Under the pieces are notes generated by a model. It was not told where the DNA came from and did not search any database. It worked only from the letters and a program-made list of their open reading frames with translations. Shown here in pieces: positions 38,101 through 46,000 of a DNA stretch of 64,000 bases. The stretch's first letter is position 1, and each line of letters starts with the position of its first letter. The stretch comes from Candidatus Fluviicola riflensis. Its GTDB lineage: Bacteria; Bacteroidota; Bacteroidia; Flavobacteriales_D; Crocinitomicaceae. The DNA lies in the NCBI GenBank assembly GCA_002243285.1, contig CP022585.1:831001-895000 (forward strand), read 5' to 3'. The position numbers and the translations under genes were made by a program.

Positions 38101-38805
38101 AATACCTATAATTGGGAATCCAGAGGTTTTGCAGATGAATTTATCAAACGCGATGAAACACCGAAACAAGCCGTGTTCACTAAATTTTACCCGAATGGTA
38201 CCATTGCACGCAGCGGTGAGTTGATGAAGGAAAAGAAACTGGGCCGGTGGACGTACGCAAGCGAAGATCAAAGCAGTTGGTATACGATTGATTATAAAGA
38301 CTCAATCTATGTTCAAAACGGTGATACGTTTTCAATCATCGGTGTGCAAACTCAGCTGAATGTTGACGGAAAAAGACTCAAAAAACAACTGGTGCTCGAA
38401 GAGAAAGACTTTTACAAATGCACCAGCGATGAATATTATTCCATTCGCGAATACATAGTACCTGAATTCTCCGCTTCTGGTGAAGATGCACTCAATTATT
38501 ACGACAACGGTGCGCTCATGAGCAAAGGGAAATTGACAAACGGCCTGCCGGATGGTTTGTGGCAATTTTACAACCAGCAGGGTGGGTTGACCCGAATGGG
38601 AATTTACAAAAACGGTAAAAAGATTGGCCGCTGGCTTGAAGGCGATCTCACCACCAAAGCATACCTCGGCGATATCTGTTTGGATGAATCAAATCCTGAT
38701 TTGGATGTAATCATCAGCCAGCTCGAGCGCGGAAAGAAAATCGAAGCAACGATTTACCGGAACGGAAAACCGGTGTCGAAACAAACCTACGAGTCCTCTA
38801 AATAA
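35107..38805 (+). CDS. large secreted MORN-like repeat protein, paralog 1
   Basis: A 1232-residue exported protein of unknown function. A signal peptide covers about 1-20 (SSVFSQ). The N-terminus RPDSVQVNGKWYFVYPI matches its paralog at 43044. Many short repeats of the form NG..G.W (for example SGTYENGLRQGSWLI, YYDNGALMSKGKLTNG, GLPDGLWQFYNQQGG) resemble MORN/YwqK repeats. No lipobox or T9SS tail is seen. ATG 35107 is preferred over the earlier TTG 35080, which lies upstream of a -7-like TTACTTTG (35088-35095). Its stop codon TAA is the first half of the transposon target duplication. Confidence 0.8.
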   Translation: MRTVFFIYCWLFAASSVFSQRPDSVQVNGKWYFVYPIKMKLEPTDNYLRVVGLTETEFEQYRDWTQAGDSRLNLEKDSLIKVLRKSIVDDKILTAAQYDELLEEYSEKQIHRHRTFIRTTKRHSIRRKLRNAVRGSHRYQSTKVFSVKRLVNRKDLRKALLKSPSNQHRTQFYSNYMLPPSEKDLPNGNYILYFDDFFSADDWKEWKLNPLHTAATFSLQNNLLHGEYSVFTYEGSQLVSGTYENGLRQGSWLIRREIGSGIDYREGWCFNRKYKPGTTSKDSLLLQFNYDLLQGENSSFSHYGYGSYVKDWTGEFIAGLPNGEWEHDKFRGYTFRGDVKATRDSTNSVYEHRWVDLELPSSDSIYDFSGFTDYNDIDLWSLKSAKCVENSGLESISKISDYPLSEFMQLQFPVKTEFSYSPFNNRCEIWNKEPDSSCVARFYRNHALKIVVGSRYFNNGVLFDTCGFDEQGQLVYKQFDNTGKLYRTSQLSSNGRILSTVFTHPPKKMIIDGYEVMPSYSKGFSWEGDTLVANRRIFELKWSEHYKLNFENYYDKDLQQFVEKSYDNKTGETLLTITTPFTNEELAVIDSTYQDENQRYSKAYVLRSRRHMAKIDAYEKRAVWGDLTILEEYSHGQRKVTFFADGKPYAGTVEVKTYSDGSDRYKLKRKKLVIELNQSYPFGGRKHIIRRPRWMRSRIPYVLSDAILEELPLLFQLKIHERDEFKQSVENSFPYEFSSGNFINGVPTGNWTFMNNDKKVTAEVTYTGKASSGFLFEYWIRAADTKAEKLEYLTDPLKERYEPACKKSTDYIYKKIAIANGREDGTAVTFNHKGDTIALVHYKQGELHGDQCYIFPHDYYSEKANKYLIGTFDEGKPVGKQIAVKKEYTSEEGGGKLVVDTMAVVHFVNGKREGRARFPYKTLSYDLTFSNDLPDREMVVKNNRSETVQRFTFMFGYLHQMQHFKENTLSYEYEISPLDSLKLDIGYLYDATEPVDEDNTYNWESRGFADEFIKRDETPKQAVFTKFYPNGTIARSGELMKEKKLGRWTYASEDQSSWYTIDYKDSIYVQNGDTFSIIGVQTQLNVDGKRLKKQLVLEEKDFYKCTSDEYYSIREYIVPEFSASGEDALNYYDNGALMSKGKLTNGLPDGLWQFYNQQGGLTRMGIYKNGKKIGRWLEGDLTTKAYLGDICLDESNPDLDVIISQLERGKKIEATIYRNGKPVSKQTYESSK

Positions 38806-38822
38806 AATAAGGCACTTATACC
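38803..38822. repeat. target duplication (left) and left terminal inverted repeat of the transposon
   Basis: TAAAATAA at 38803-38810 is identical to 43035-43042. Then the perfect 12-bp terminal repeat GGCACTTATACC runs 38811-38822. Pairing with the right end continues imperfectly for about nine more bases (7 of 9). The first three bases of the duplication are the stop codon of the upstream gene. Confidence 0.92.
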
Positions 38823-38914
38823 ATACAAACAGTTTAAGTTATAACTGATTGGTAATGTGCTGTTTATGTGTTTGTAAATTAATTTCATACTTAGTTGATT
38901 AAAATTCACTGGAT

Positions 38915-39241
38915 ATGGAGAACCAAAATGTTACTGCTGGAGATGTACTTAAACACTATCTTGAAACTATAAGTAAAGAAAGTAAGATATTAGAGGATGA
39001 AATAGACCTGCTATTCTCTAATCAACCTACCCAATCTGAAATTCAATCTTTATTTAAGAAAGTCAAACAGTTTTATAAGGAATACTCCGGCACAGTTCCA
39101 AAACTGATCGCAAATATTGGTATGATGAATTTCAGATCATTTATTAATACGCTCGATATAGCCACAAAGTTGCAACAACATTTTGATTCTAAACTTCGTC
39201 AGTTTTTGGATGAAAATGCTGACTCCACTCTTTCCAGTTAG
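38915..39241 (+). CDS. small protein of unknown function in the transposon
   Basis: A 108-residue soluble protein that I do not recognise. It appears mostly alpha-helical, with charged helices (ISKESKILEDEIDLLF, IQSLFKKVKQFYKEY). It lies 92 bases inside the left end of the transposon, on the same strand as the transposase. AT-rich composition matches the element, so it is a passenger gene or accessory factor. Confidence 0.6.
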   Translation: MENQNVTAGDVLKHYLETISKESKILEDEIDLLFSNQPTQSEIQSLFKKVKQFYKEYSGTVPKLIANIGMMNFRSFINTLDIATKLQQHFDSKLRQFLDENADSTLSS

Positions 39242-39374
39242 TTGAATCTTCATTAGGCACTATGTAAACTTTAATGGGACAATTTAGAGTTATCATTAGT
39301 ATGTTTAACTCTATCATCTGATTTCTTATAAAATCAGCTACTACCATTTTTTGGTGGTCTGAATAATTTTCCAT
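39189..39374 (-). CDS. possible 61-residue protein, antisense in the transposon
   Basis: An ATG-started frame in the 213-base gap between two plus-strand genes, overlapping the tail of the first by 53 bases. The sequence looks protein-like (IKVYIVPNEDSTNWKEW) but shows no motif. Without homologs it could as well be a chance frame in AT-rich DNA. Confidence 0.25.
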   Translation of the reverse strand: MENYSDHQKMVVADFIRNQMIELNILMITLNCPIKVYIVPNEDSTNWKEWSQHFHPKTDEV

Positions 39375-39454
39375 CTTAAATAAATATTAGTTAAATTGTT
39401 TTAAGTTAAAGAATTTATTTTGTAACATTGTAGACGAATCAAAAATGTTATGTT

Positions 39455-39823
39455 ATGAATTATGTTCAAGGATTAAAGTTTAGGCGTGATGAGTTAAAGG
39501 CGGTTAAAGATGAACTCGAAGCTAAATTAAAACCTGTACTTAAAGAGTACGACGCGATTATGAACCTTCTTAAAGTTGTTGAAGCTGAAAAGTATGTTCA
39601 GAACGACTATCCTTTAAAAGGTAAATTACAAGACAAGGTTTTATTTGCTGTTAACGAACTAAAGAAAGCAACTGCCCACCAAGTTATTGATTTCATGCGC
39701 CAACATGAAAGCGATATTTCCGAATCTTCGGTTGTTGTCACCTGCTCCAAGCTGTTTAAAACAGGAATTCTGCAAAAGGATAATGACAAAGGAAGAGAAA
39801 GCATTTACACGATAAAGCTGTAA
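39455..39823 (+). CDS. coiled-coil plus winged-helix protein in the transposon
   Basis: A 122-residue protein. Residues 5-45 form a charged coiled coil (FRRDELKAVKDELEAKLKPV). Residues 60-122 look like a winged helix (LFAVNELKKATAHQVIDFMR; SSVVVTCSKLFKTGILQKDN), suggesting DNA binding. It precedes the transposase gene and has its own terminator, so it may regulate transposition or be cargo. Family not recognised. Confidence 0.65.
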   Translation: MNYVQGLKFRRDELKAVKDELEAKLKPVLKEYDAIMNLLKVVEAEKYVQNDYPLKGKLQDKVLFAVNELKKATAHQVIDFMRQHESDISESSVVVTCSKLFKTGILQKDNDKGRESIYTIKL

Positions 39824-39828
39824 TAAAA

Positions 39829-39854
39829 AATCCCCTTGCGCCAACAGGGGGATT
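39829..39854 (+). terminator. hairpin between the winged-helix gene and the transposase
   Basis: A 7-bp stem AATCCCC / GGGGATT (39829-39835 and 39848-39854) follows 6 bases after the stop of the winged-helix gene. The T-run is weak (TCTCTTC), so termination may be partial. Confidence 0.6.
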
Positions 39855-39899
39855 CTCTTCACTTTCTTAACTCAATAAAGAATCAAAATTGTAAATGTT

Positions 39900-40823
39900 A
39901 TGTCTTACAAATATACGATTTCCAACTTTAGAACTGATTTCCCTGACGACAACACCTGTCTTGATAAGGTGTTTTCTCTTCGCTACGGATCACAAACCCA
40001 TTGCACAAAATGTGATAACGTGTTTTCCTATACAAGAGTAAAAGGTAGACAATGCTATCAGTGTGATAAATGTTACTATCAAATATATCCTTGCGCCGGA
40101 ACTGTGTTTGAAAATACAAAGACTCCATTGTTGTATTGGTTCTACGCAATATATTTGTTTACAGCTTCAAAAAACGGTGTCTCCGCAAAAGAAATAGAAC
40201 GCCAACTAGGAGTTACTTACAAATGTGCTTGGCGAATGCTAAAGCATATCAGAATTTTAATGGGTTCGCAACAGGTAAATATGTTTGAGGAGTCATCAAT
40301 TGTAGAATGTGATGAAACTTTTGTAGGTGGCAAGAACATAAACAGACACAAGGACAAAAAAGTAGAAAAATCACAAGGTCGGTCTTTCAAAGATAAAACC
40401 CCTGTATTTGGAATGTTTGAACGCAAATCAAAACAGGTTAAAGCGTTTGTAGTTCCGGACACAAAAGGTAAAACTCTAAAACCAATCATTTACAGCCAAA
40501 TTGAGACAGGCGCAAACGTATATACTGACGAATGGATCGCTTACCGTGGCATAGATAAATACTACAACCATCAATTTGTTGACCACAGCAAAGGACAATA
40601 TGCTGACGGTGATAACTCAACCAACCGAATAGAAAACGTGTGGAGTTGCTTTAAACGAACAATAAAAGGAAGCTATATAAAGGTTTCACGTAAATACCTA
40701 CAACTATACGTTGATGAGTCTGTGTTCCGTTTCAACAACAGGAACAAACCTATTTTTTACGAACTCGTGAACCTTTTGGGGTTAGAACCGAATCAAGAAC
40801 TTTGTCGAACTCAGACTTTGTGA
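39900..40823 (+). CDS. IS1595-family (ISXO2-like) transposase
   Basis: A 307-residue DDE-type transposase. A zinc ribbon lies at the N-terminus (Cys35, Cys38, Cys55, Cys58). A helix-turn-helix-like segment (SAKEIERQLGVTYKCAWRML) follows at 95-115. The catalytic core is ISXO2-like: Asp138 in VECDETFVGGK, Asp210 in VYTDEWIAY, His229, and STNRIENVWSCFKRTIKG with Asn242 or Glu245 as third residue. All key residues are present, so the enzyme looks intact. Its last 74 bases overlap the antisense 51-residue gene. Confidence 0.93.
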   Translation: MSYKYTISNFRTDFPDDNTCLDKVFSLRYGSQTHCTKCDNVFSYTRVKGRQCYQCDKCYYQIYPCAGTVFENTKTPLLYWFYAIYLFTASKNGVSAKEIERQLGVTYKCAWRMLKHIRILMGSQQVNMFEESSIVECDETFVGGKNINRHKDKKVEKSQGRSFKDKTPVFGMFERKSKQVKAFVVPDTKGKTLKPIIYSQIETGANVYTDEWIAYRGIDKYYNHQFVDHSKGQYADGDNSTNRIENVWSCFKRTIKGSYIKVSRKYLQLYVDESVFRFNNRNKPIFYELVNLLGLEPNQELCRTQTL

Positions 40824-40905
40824 CTGGCTTAACTTGTTGTTTACGTTCTAGTTCCTCAAAGCCTTTCGTTAGTTCGTCTACTGACTTTGTTTTAGGCTTT
40901 TTCAT
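40750..40905 (-). CDS. 51-residue charged protein following the Xre regulator
   Basis: A short lysine- and glutamate-rich protein (KTKSVDELTKGFEELERKQQ, KPVTKSEFDKVLDSVLTPKG, ending VRKK) encoded on the minus strand. It starts 17 bases after the stop of the Xre gene, so the two likely form one operon. Its 3' part is antisense to the end of the transposase gene. The composition looks like a real small protein, possibly an antitoxin-like or DNA-associated partner, but that is inference. Confidence 0.6.
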   Translation of the reverse strand: MKKPKTKSVDELTKGFEELERKQQVKPVTKSEFDKVLDSVLTPKGSRVRKK

Positions 40906-40922
40906 AGTACAAATGTATGGGA

Positions 40923-41240
40923 TTATTTTGATTTGGACTTTTCCCAGTTTATTGGGGTTGGCATCCTATTTTTCAAGTCGGCTTTCATGTTTCTCATGGT
41001 TTCAAGATAAAGTCGTTCTTCGTCGTCCTCTAACAACAAGAATTCAACACTAGTTTCTAAAGCTTCACTGATCTTAAAAAGAGTTTTGATAGTTGGGTTA
41101 GTTCGTCCAGATTCAATTCTTCTGAGCGCGGAATCTTCTATGCCAATTAAAGTGGCTAACTCTATTTGCTTGATACCTTTTTGATTACGTAGGGACTGAA
41201 TGGTTTTTCCAATTCTTTTGATGTATTCGTCCTCGTTCAT
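40923..41240 (-). CDS. Xre-family helix-turn-helix regulator
   Basis: A 105-residue regulator with a Cro/C1-type helix-turn-helix at about 10-65 (IGKTIQSLRNQKGIKQIELA; IEDSALRRIESGRTNPTIKT). A charged tail (LLLEDDEERLYLETMRNMKA) follows. It is divergent from the lipoprotein gene at 41337. The spacer has an ATCAAAA / TTTTGAT pair (41260-41266 and 41292-41298) that could be its operator. It may control the passenger genes or the transposase. Confidence 0.88.
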   Translation of the reverse strand: MNEDEYIKRIGKTIQSLRNQKGIKQIELATLIGIEDSALRRIESGRTNPTIKTLFKISEALETSVEFLLLEDDEERLYLETMRNMKADLKNRMPTPINWEKSKSK

Positions 41241-41306
41241 TCAGTGAAGTTATCGCGAGATCAAAATAATTTTCAGAACATTTATGATCGGTTTTGATTT
41301 TTCTCC

Positions 41307-41314
41307 TACATTTG
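41307..41314 (+). promoter_or_regulatory. -7 element of the passenger lipoprotein promoter
   Basis: TACATTTG is a full TAnnTTTG match, 22 bases before the ATG at 41337. No good -33 box. It lies just after the possible Xre operator pair. Confidence 0.55.
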
Positions 41315-41336
41315 CTTTGTACACAAAACCAATAAC

Positions 41337-41723
41337 ATGAAAAAACTAATCTTGTTCACTGTGCTATTAGCACTCTTCACATACTCCTGCAAGAAAGACG
41401 AGAAGAAAGACAGGACTATCACCTTCGACTACCAATTAGCTGACATGGATCATTTTGATGTGTCAGTTAAAAAGAATGGTGACATCATGTACGGTTACTC
41501 TGACGAGAAGTACACAGCTTACCCGCAAGGTGATGGTACATATTTGATGGGTTCCACTGAGTTCAAAGCCAAGAAAGGTGACCAAATAGCTGTTTACGTA
41601 GTAGACAACTTTGGATCAAATGAGCCTGTTAGTTTCACACTCAAAGTGAATGGTTCAACAGTCTCCACCACTGACGTAAACTCAATGGAGTCTGCTATCA
41701 GCATATCCTATACAGTGGAATGA
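41337..41723 (+). CDS. passenger lipoprotein of unknown function
   Basis: A 128-residue lipoprotein. Its signal peptide ends in the lipobox FTYSC (Cys18), followed by a lysine-rich stretch KKDEKKD. The mature part looks like a small beta-sandwich (FDVSVKKNGDIMYGYSDEK; SFTLKVNGSTVSTTDVNSM). No family recognised. It starts a run of four same-strand genes inside the transposon; the next gene overlaps its stop (ATGA). Confidence 0.7.
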   Translation: MKKLILFTVLLALFTYSCKKDEKKDRTITFDYQLADMDHFDVSVKKNGDIMYGYSDEKYTAYPQGDGTYLMGSTEFKAKKGDQIAVYVVDNFGSNEPVSFTLKVNGSTVSTTDVNSMESAISISYTVE

Positions 41724-41905
41724 GCACAGTTGGTTGGACCGTTTTTGTTATAGTCTCTGTTGTCATGGTTGTTCCGGGGCTTATAATCACTTTTAGTGAA
41801 AACAAGGAAAAGATCAATACCTCCATCAAAACATGGTTGCCCATAGTATTATTGATTTGGCTTATAATAGGTTCGATATGGGTATTTTCTGACATGAAAA
41901 GCTAA
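41720..41905 (+). CDS. small two-helix membrane protein
   Basis: A 61-residue protein that is almost entirely two transmembrane helices (WTVFVIVSVVMVVPGLIITF and WLPIVLLIWLIIGSIWVF) joined by a charged loop. It overlaps the lipoprotein stop by four bases, which supports translation. Function unknown. Confidence 0.6.
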   Translation: MSTVGWTVFVIVSVVMVVPGLIITFSENKEKINTSIKTWLPIVLLIWLIIGSIWVFSDMKS

Positions 41906-41910
41906 TAATT

Positions 41911-42270
41911 ATGAAAGCATTACTAACTTCTATATTCCTAATTTTCTCATTTGTTTCAACCGCGCAAGATGATTATTACAAGGATATCTCAGCTTCACAA
42001 ATAGTTTCTGTAATAGATAAAGTAGGTTTCTCTCCAACCAAGATAACAAAAGACGTTAAGGCTTTTAAAATTGTCATCTTACAGTTAGGAACTAATGAAA
42101 TAAAACAAGTCAACATAGATAGTTGGTGGTTATGTAACAACCGAAAGGATGATAATTTCACCATATACAATATGCTTTATAAAGAAGTGACAAAGGAAAC
42201 CTTTGATTTATACTGTAAGGAGTTAATTTCCCTAATGGTTTGTGATGGAACAGCGACACAGACAAACTAG
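41911..42270 (+). CDS. exported passenger protein of unknown function
   Basis: A 119-residue protein with a signal peptide (1-18, FVSTAQ). The rest holds two cysteines and aromatic residues (NIDSWWLCNNRKDDNF) but no known motif. It lies five bases after the membrane protein gene, so it is probably part of the same passenger operon. Confidence 0.6.
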   Translation: MKALLTSIFLIFSFVSTAQDDYYKDISASQIVSVIDKVGFSPTKITKDVKAFKIVILQLGTNEIKQVNIDSWWLCNNRKDDNFTIYNMLYKEVTKETFDLYCKELISLMVCDGTATQTN

Positions 42271-42290
42271 ATGTTAATCTTTCTATCTGA

Positions 42291-43001
42291 ATGAATATTC
42301 TTAACTTAGTGAGTAAATCTCACATAATGAAGTATATAAACATACTACACTATTTTCTAACCATTGGGCTTATCATTACTGTCATTGTCCTTCTATTGAA
42401 CCAAAACAAAATACAAAACCAACTATCTGATGACTCAGTAATCGAAAGCGTCAATTATCCGTTTGAAGAAAGAAATATGACGCTTATCCTCACTCTTATC
42501 GGAGTTGGGTTTGGTCTTTTCGCCCTCTTTACTTTTGGTGGGGTTAAACAACTCTTTGATGCAAAGGTTGAAGAAGTAAACGAACGCTATAACAAAGCAA
42601 AAAAGGATAATGAGACTCATCATAAAAGAATGAATAGGTTAGAGAAAGATTTGAACTATCAGCTGGCTGAAATACTATATGACAAAGCGTCTACACTAAG
42701 AAGTGGTGATTCGCCAAGTGTTTATGTTATGGTTGCTCTAGCAGCATGTGAAAAATACACACAAGTCCTGTCAGACTGCGAGGATGAGAATCAAAAATTT
42801 ATAGGGGGTGTCAATACCAGAGTTAGTAGTTTACTTGATGAAATAACAAAAGTAATTGGTATAACCAACAGAGATGTTGAAACTTCCAGTATTGATTTCG
42901 ATAGGTTTAAAAAGAGAGTCGAAAGAATATCAGCCCAGCTTAACAGTATCGACTTCGCTAAGTTTAATCATATTGTAAGTAAAATCAAGATTATTGATTA
43001 G
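42291..43001 (+). CDS. membrane-anchored coiled-coil passenger protein
   Basis: A 236-residue protein with two N-terminal transmembrane helices (about 18-37 and 63-84). A coiled coil follows at 85-130 (AKVEEVNERYNKAKKDNETH), then a helical domain. No family recognised. An ATG at 42327 is an alternative start that trims 12 residues. It is the last gene before the right end of the transposon. Confidence 0.6.
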   Translation: MNILNLVSKSHIMKYINILHYFLTIGLIITVIVLLLNQNKIQNQLSDDSVIESVNYPFEERNMTLILTLIGVGFGLFALFTFGGVKQLFDAKVEEVNERYNKAKKDNETHHKRMNRLEKDLNYQLAEILYDKASTLRSGDSPSVYVMVALAACEKYTQVLSDCEDENQKFIGGVNTRVSSLLDEITKVIGITNRDVETSSIDFDRFKKRVERISAQLNSIDFAKFNHIVSKIKIID

Positions 43002-43022
43002 ATTTTACGCACATGTTTTTAA

Positions 43023-43042
43023 GGTATAAGTGCCTAAAATAA
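43023..43042. repeat. right terminal inverted repeat and target duplication (right)
   Basis: GGTATAAGTGCC (43023-43034) is the reverse complement of the left end. It is followed directly by TAAAATAA (43035-43042). The start codon of paralog 2 follows after one base. Confidence 0.92.
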
Positions 43043-43043
43043 T

Positions 43044-46000
43044 ATGAAGCAACGAAGTTTACTGCTCTTATTTCACCTCATTACAGTCACCGTTATTGCC
43101 CAACGGCCCGATTCGGTGCAGGTAAACGGACAATGGTATTTTGTGTATCCCTTGCAGGAAAAAGTCGAGCCGACCAATGCCATTTTAGATAAACTGGATC
43201 TTTCGGAAGCACAGTTTAAGTTATTTAAAGAATGGAAACTAAGCAACGATCCACGCCTGAAATTATCCAAACACACCATGATCGATTCGCTGAACCGGGA
43301 ATTGATTCGCATAAAAATCACAGTGTCGAAAGAACAGAACAGGTATGAGTGGCGCAATGCGACCGAGGCTCCGAAAGTCAGCTGGCCAATGCTCCTGATG
43401 CGAAAAAAACACTGGTACAGAAAGTATCCCGAATTAATGCTTGTCCAGGATATCGATCAAAATCGCGACCTCGTTCCGGCAGTGCAGAATTTACCTAACG
43501 GAAAATACATCCAGTATTTCGAACCGGTGCTGAGCTACCACGGATGGAAAAAAAGTTCAGAACTTCCAACCAGGGTTGCAGCTATATTCGAGCTGAAAAA
43601 CAACCTGCCCGAAAATGAATTCACACGCTTTAACTACAAAGGTGATACTGTGCGTCATGGTTATTTCACTGACGGATTAAAAGAACGGCAATGGACCGTG
43701 AGCGATAGAGGAAGCCGGTTCCATACCGGAATTCATGGTTTGAGAGAAAACAGAACATTTTATAATTACAATTCTTCCATTCGGGTCAACCTGGAAAAAG
43801 GTATTCTCGAAGGAACGTTTTACAAATGGATTTCAGGTTCTTATCAACCGGTCGGCTACTTTAAAAACGGTTACGCCGATAGTATCTGGAAAACAGATCC
43901 TTATTACGCCTGGCGGACCAACGAAATAATTGACTACAATTCAATATTGGACAGTAATTACAATCAACCGCTTTCACTTGCAATTTTGCCATCAGTAAGT
44001 CTTTACAAACGATATGACGGGTTTGATTTCAAAGAGAAAAAAAACAGATACCTCACAATCTCGTATTTTAATTTACAGGAAGATCGCTACGAACAAGGTG
44101 TGCCTGCTTTACCGTTATCCGGGTTTGAGGATTTGTTTAGCATGCCAATGCGTACCGGTTTGAACGGCTTAAGAACGGTGAATGAAACCGATGGTTATAA
44201 TAGAAATACCGGTCAGGTCAATTTTCACGGTACCAAACAAATTTTCGAAGGAACCAGGCTCACCGAAAGATATACTTATCTGCCCGGTTTAGGCACGATT
44301 GTATATGCACGCTTCTTCAAAAACGGTGCGTTATTCGATACGCTTGGTTACGAGCCTCAAAACAAGTTGTTTGTACACAATATATATGATGTCAACGGAA
44401 AATTGTTTCAAACAACCACTTATAATACTTCCGGCGGACAGGTGCAGCAAATCAATTATTTCAAGCAAAAAGAAAAGAAGGTTCGCTATAAAAAACCAGT
44501 CGTCATCGACGGATTTGAAACTGAATATGTTTATTATTTCGGAACGAAACTTCGTGAGTGGGAAGGCAGCCGGGTTGTAGACGGAAAACAGTATACCCGG
44601 ATCAGATGGACGAAAACAAAAAGACGGCGTTCCGAAACGTACAAAGATCTGAGCGATTCTTTGGAGCATCAAGTGACGTTTAACCGAAAAGGGGAAATAG
44701 CTTTGGATGAGGCGTCGTTGCAGATAGGAATTGATTCGTCCCGAGGCTACAACAAAGGAATTTATGCAACACGCAATACGGTACCATATAAAGAAATGAA
44801 ACTGATTGAGGAGAACGAAAACGTTACAGATTCACCTATTGTGTTGACCTGCGCTGATCAACCTTATTCAGGACGAATGAGTATCAATTTTTCGAAGAAT
44901 AGGCTGAAACTGGATGATCAGCCAGCCGACGGATTAAACTGGACTATTCCATCAGATGAATCTTCTCGAAGCCTGCGCAAACAATTCATGGGGCTTTATA
45001 CGCCTGATGATTATTATCCGATGTCAATGAGTGAGCGGCCTTATTACCTCAGAGATAAAGATTTCGAAACCCCGTTCTCACATGTGATGGACAGACTGTT
45101 TCACGATCAGTTCAATTTGTACCTGGTAGATCGAATGGAAGGCGAATTTCAAAACGGACAACCTTCTGGTAACTGGAACTATTACAACAAAAAAGGTGAA
45201 TTGGTCTTTACGTTGAATTTTGTGAACGGCTTGCCAAATGGAGATGTTATCGTTTTTGGAGAATATGTTGGTCCTAATAAGTACGACCGGAAATACCACC
45301 AGGATGAACCCTATTATACATTCCTGTTTTCGAAAGATGCTCCGAAAAATTACCGCAGGGAAACCTATCATTTTACCGATGGTAAGTTAGACGGCCCCAA
45401 AGTAACGTATACGGCAATGGGTGACACGCTCGAGATTGAAGTTTACAAAGCTGGTCAACTTCACGGGAAAACCTGGCGACGTGAGGACGACGATGTGTTC
45501 CTGGAGGAATACCAAAATGGGAAACTCCATGGGTTGGTGCTCGAGGGCAGGCTGGAATACAACGAGAGGGATGAGGTTGTGATGGATACCTTGAGTTTTG
45601 CGCATTATAAAAATGACCTTTTACATGGCGATTGTTATTTTGAGTTCTATGAAAACAATTATGATCGCGAAGATTATGGCGATGAAAGAAGAGGATGGGG
45701 TTATAACCGTAGTTATAAGCAGGCACTGAAAACAGTAAAATGTCAGTTTCACGAAGGATTGCCTCATGGTAATTATGTTCAGCGGTTGGAGTCCGGTGAG
45801 ACTGAATTTGCTGTATCACTCGCCAAAGGAAAAGTTGACACGCTGACGTTTTTCGAAAATGGTGCTCCTTCTTATTACTATGATTACGTTGAACAAGAGC
45901 GATTGCAGCCTTATTCATTTTCCGATTCTGCTCGTTTAGGCTTTAAAACACGCTTTTTCCGTGATGAGAATCTGGAGAGCAAGTTTAGTAACGGGCTTAT

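Larger units (their letters stand above)
38811..43034. mobile_element. IS1595-type transposon, 4224 bp, with passenger genes
   Basis: Bounded by inverted repeats GGCACTTATACC / GGTATAAGTGCC and flanked by the 8-bp duplication TAAAATAA; 8-bp duplications are typical of the IS1595 family. It contains an ISXO2-like transposase (39900-40823), an Xre regulator with a 51-residue partner on the opposite strand, and six or seven passenger genes. The interior is visibly AT-richer than the flanking paralogs. It split the tandem paralogs cleanly; before insertion they were separated by six bases. Confidence 0.92.

Noticed and set aside
38811-43034. Island as a prophage or integrative conjugative element
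   Set aside because: No integrase, capsid, relaxase or tra genes. The ends and 8-bp duplication are those of a DDE transposon.
45373-45918. 181-residue antisense frame inside paralog 2
   Set aside because: Lies wholly inside a well-supported gene, with no motif or start context; likely a mirror of the repeat-rich coding sequence.
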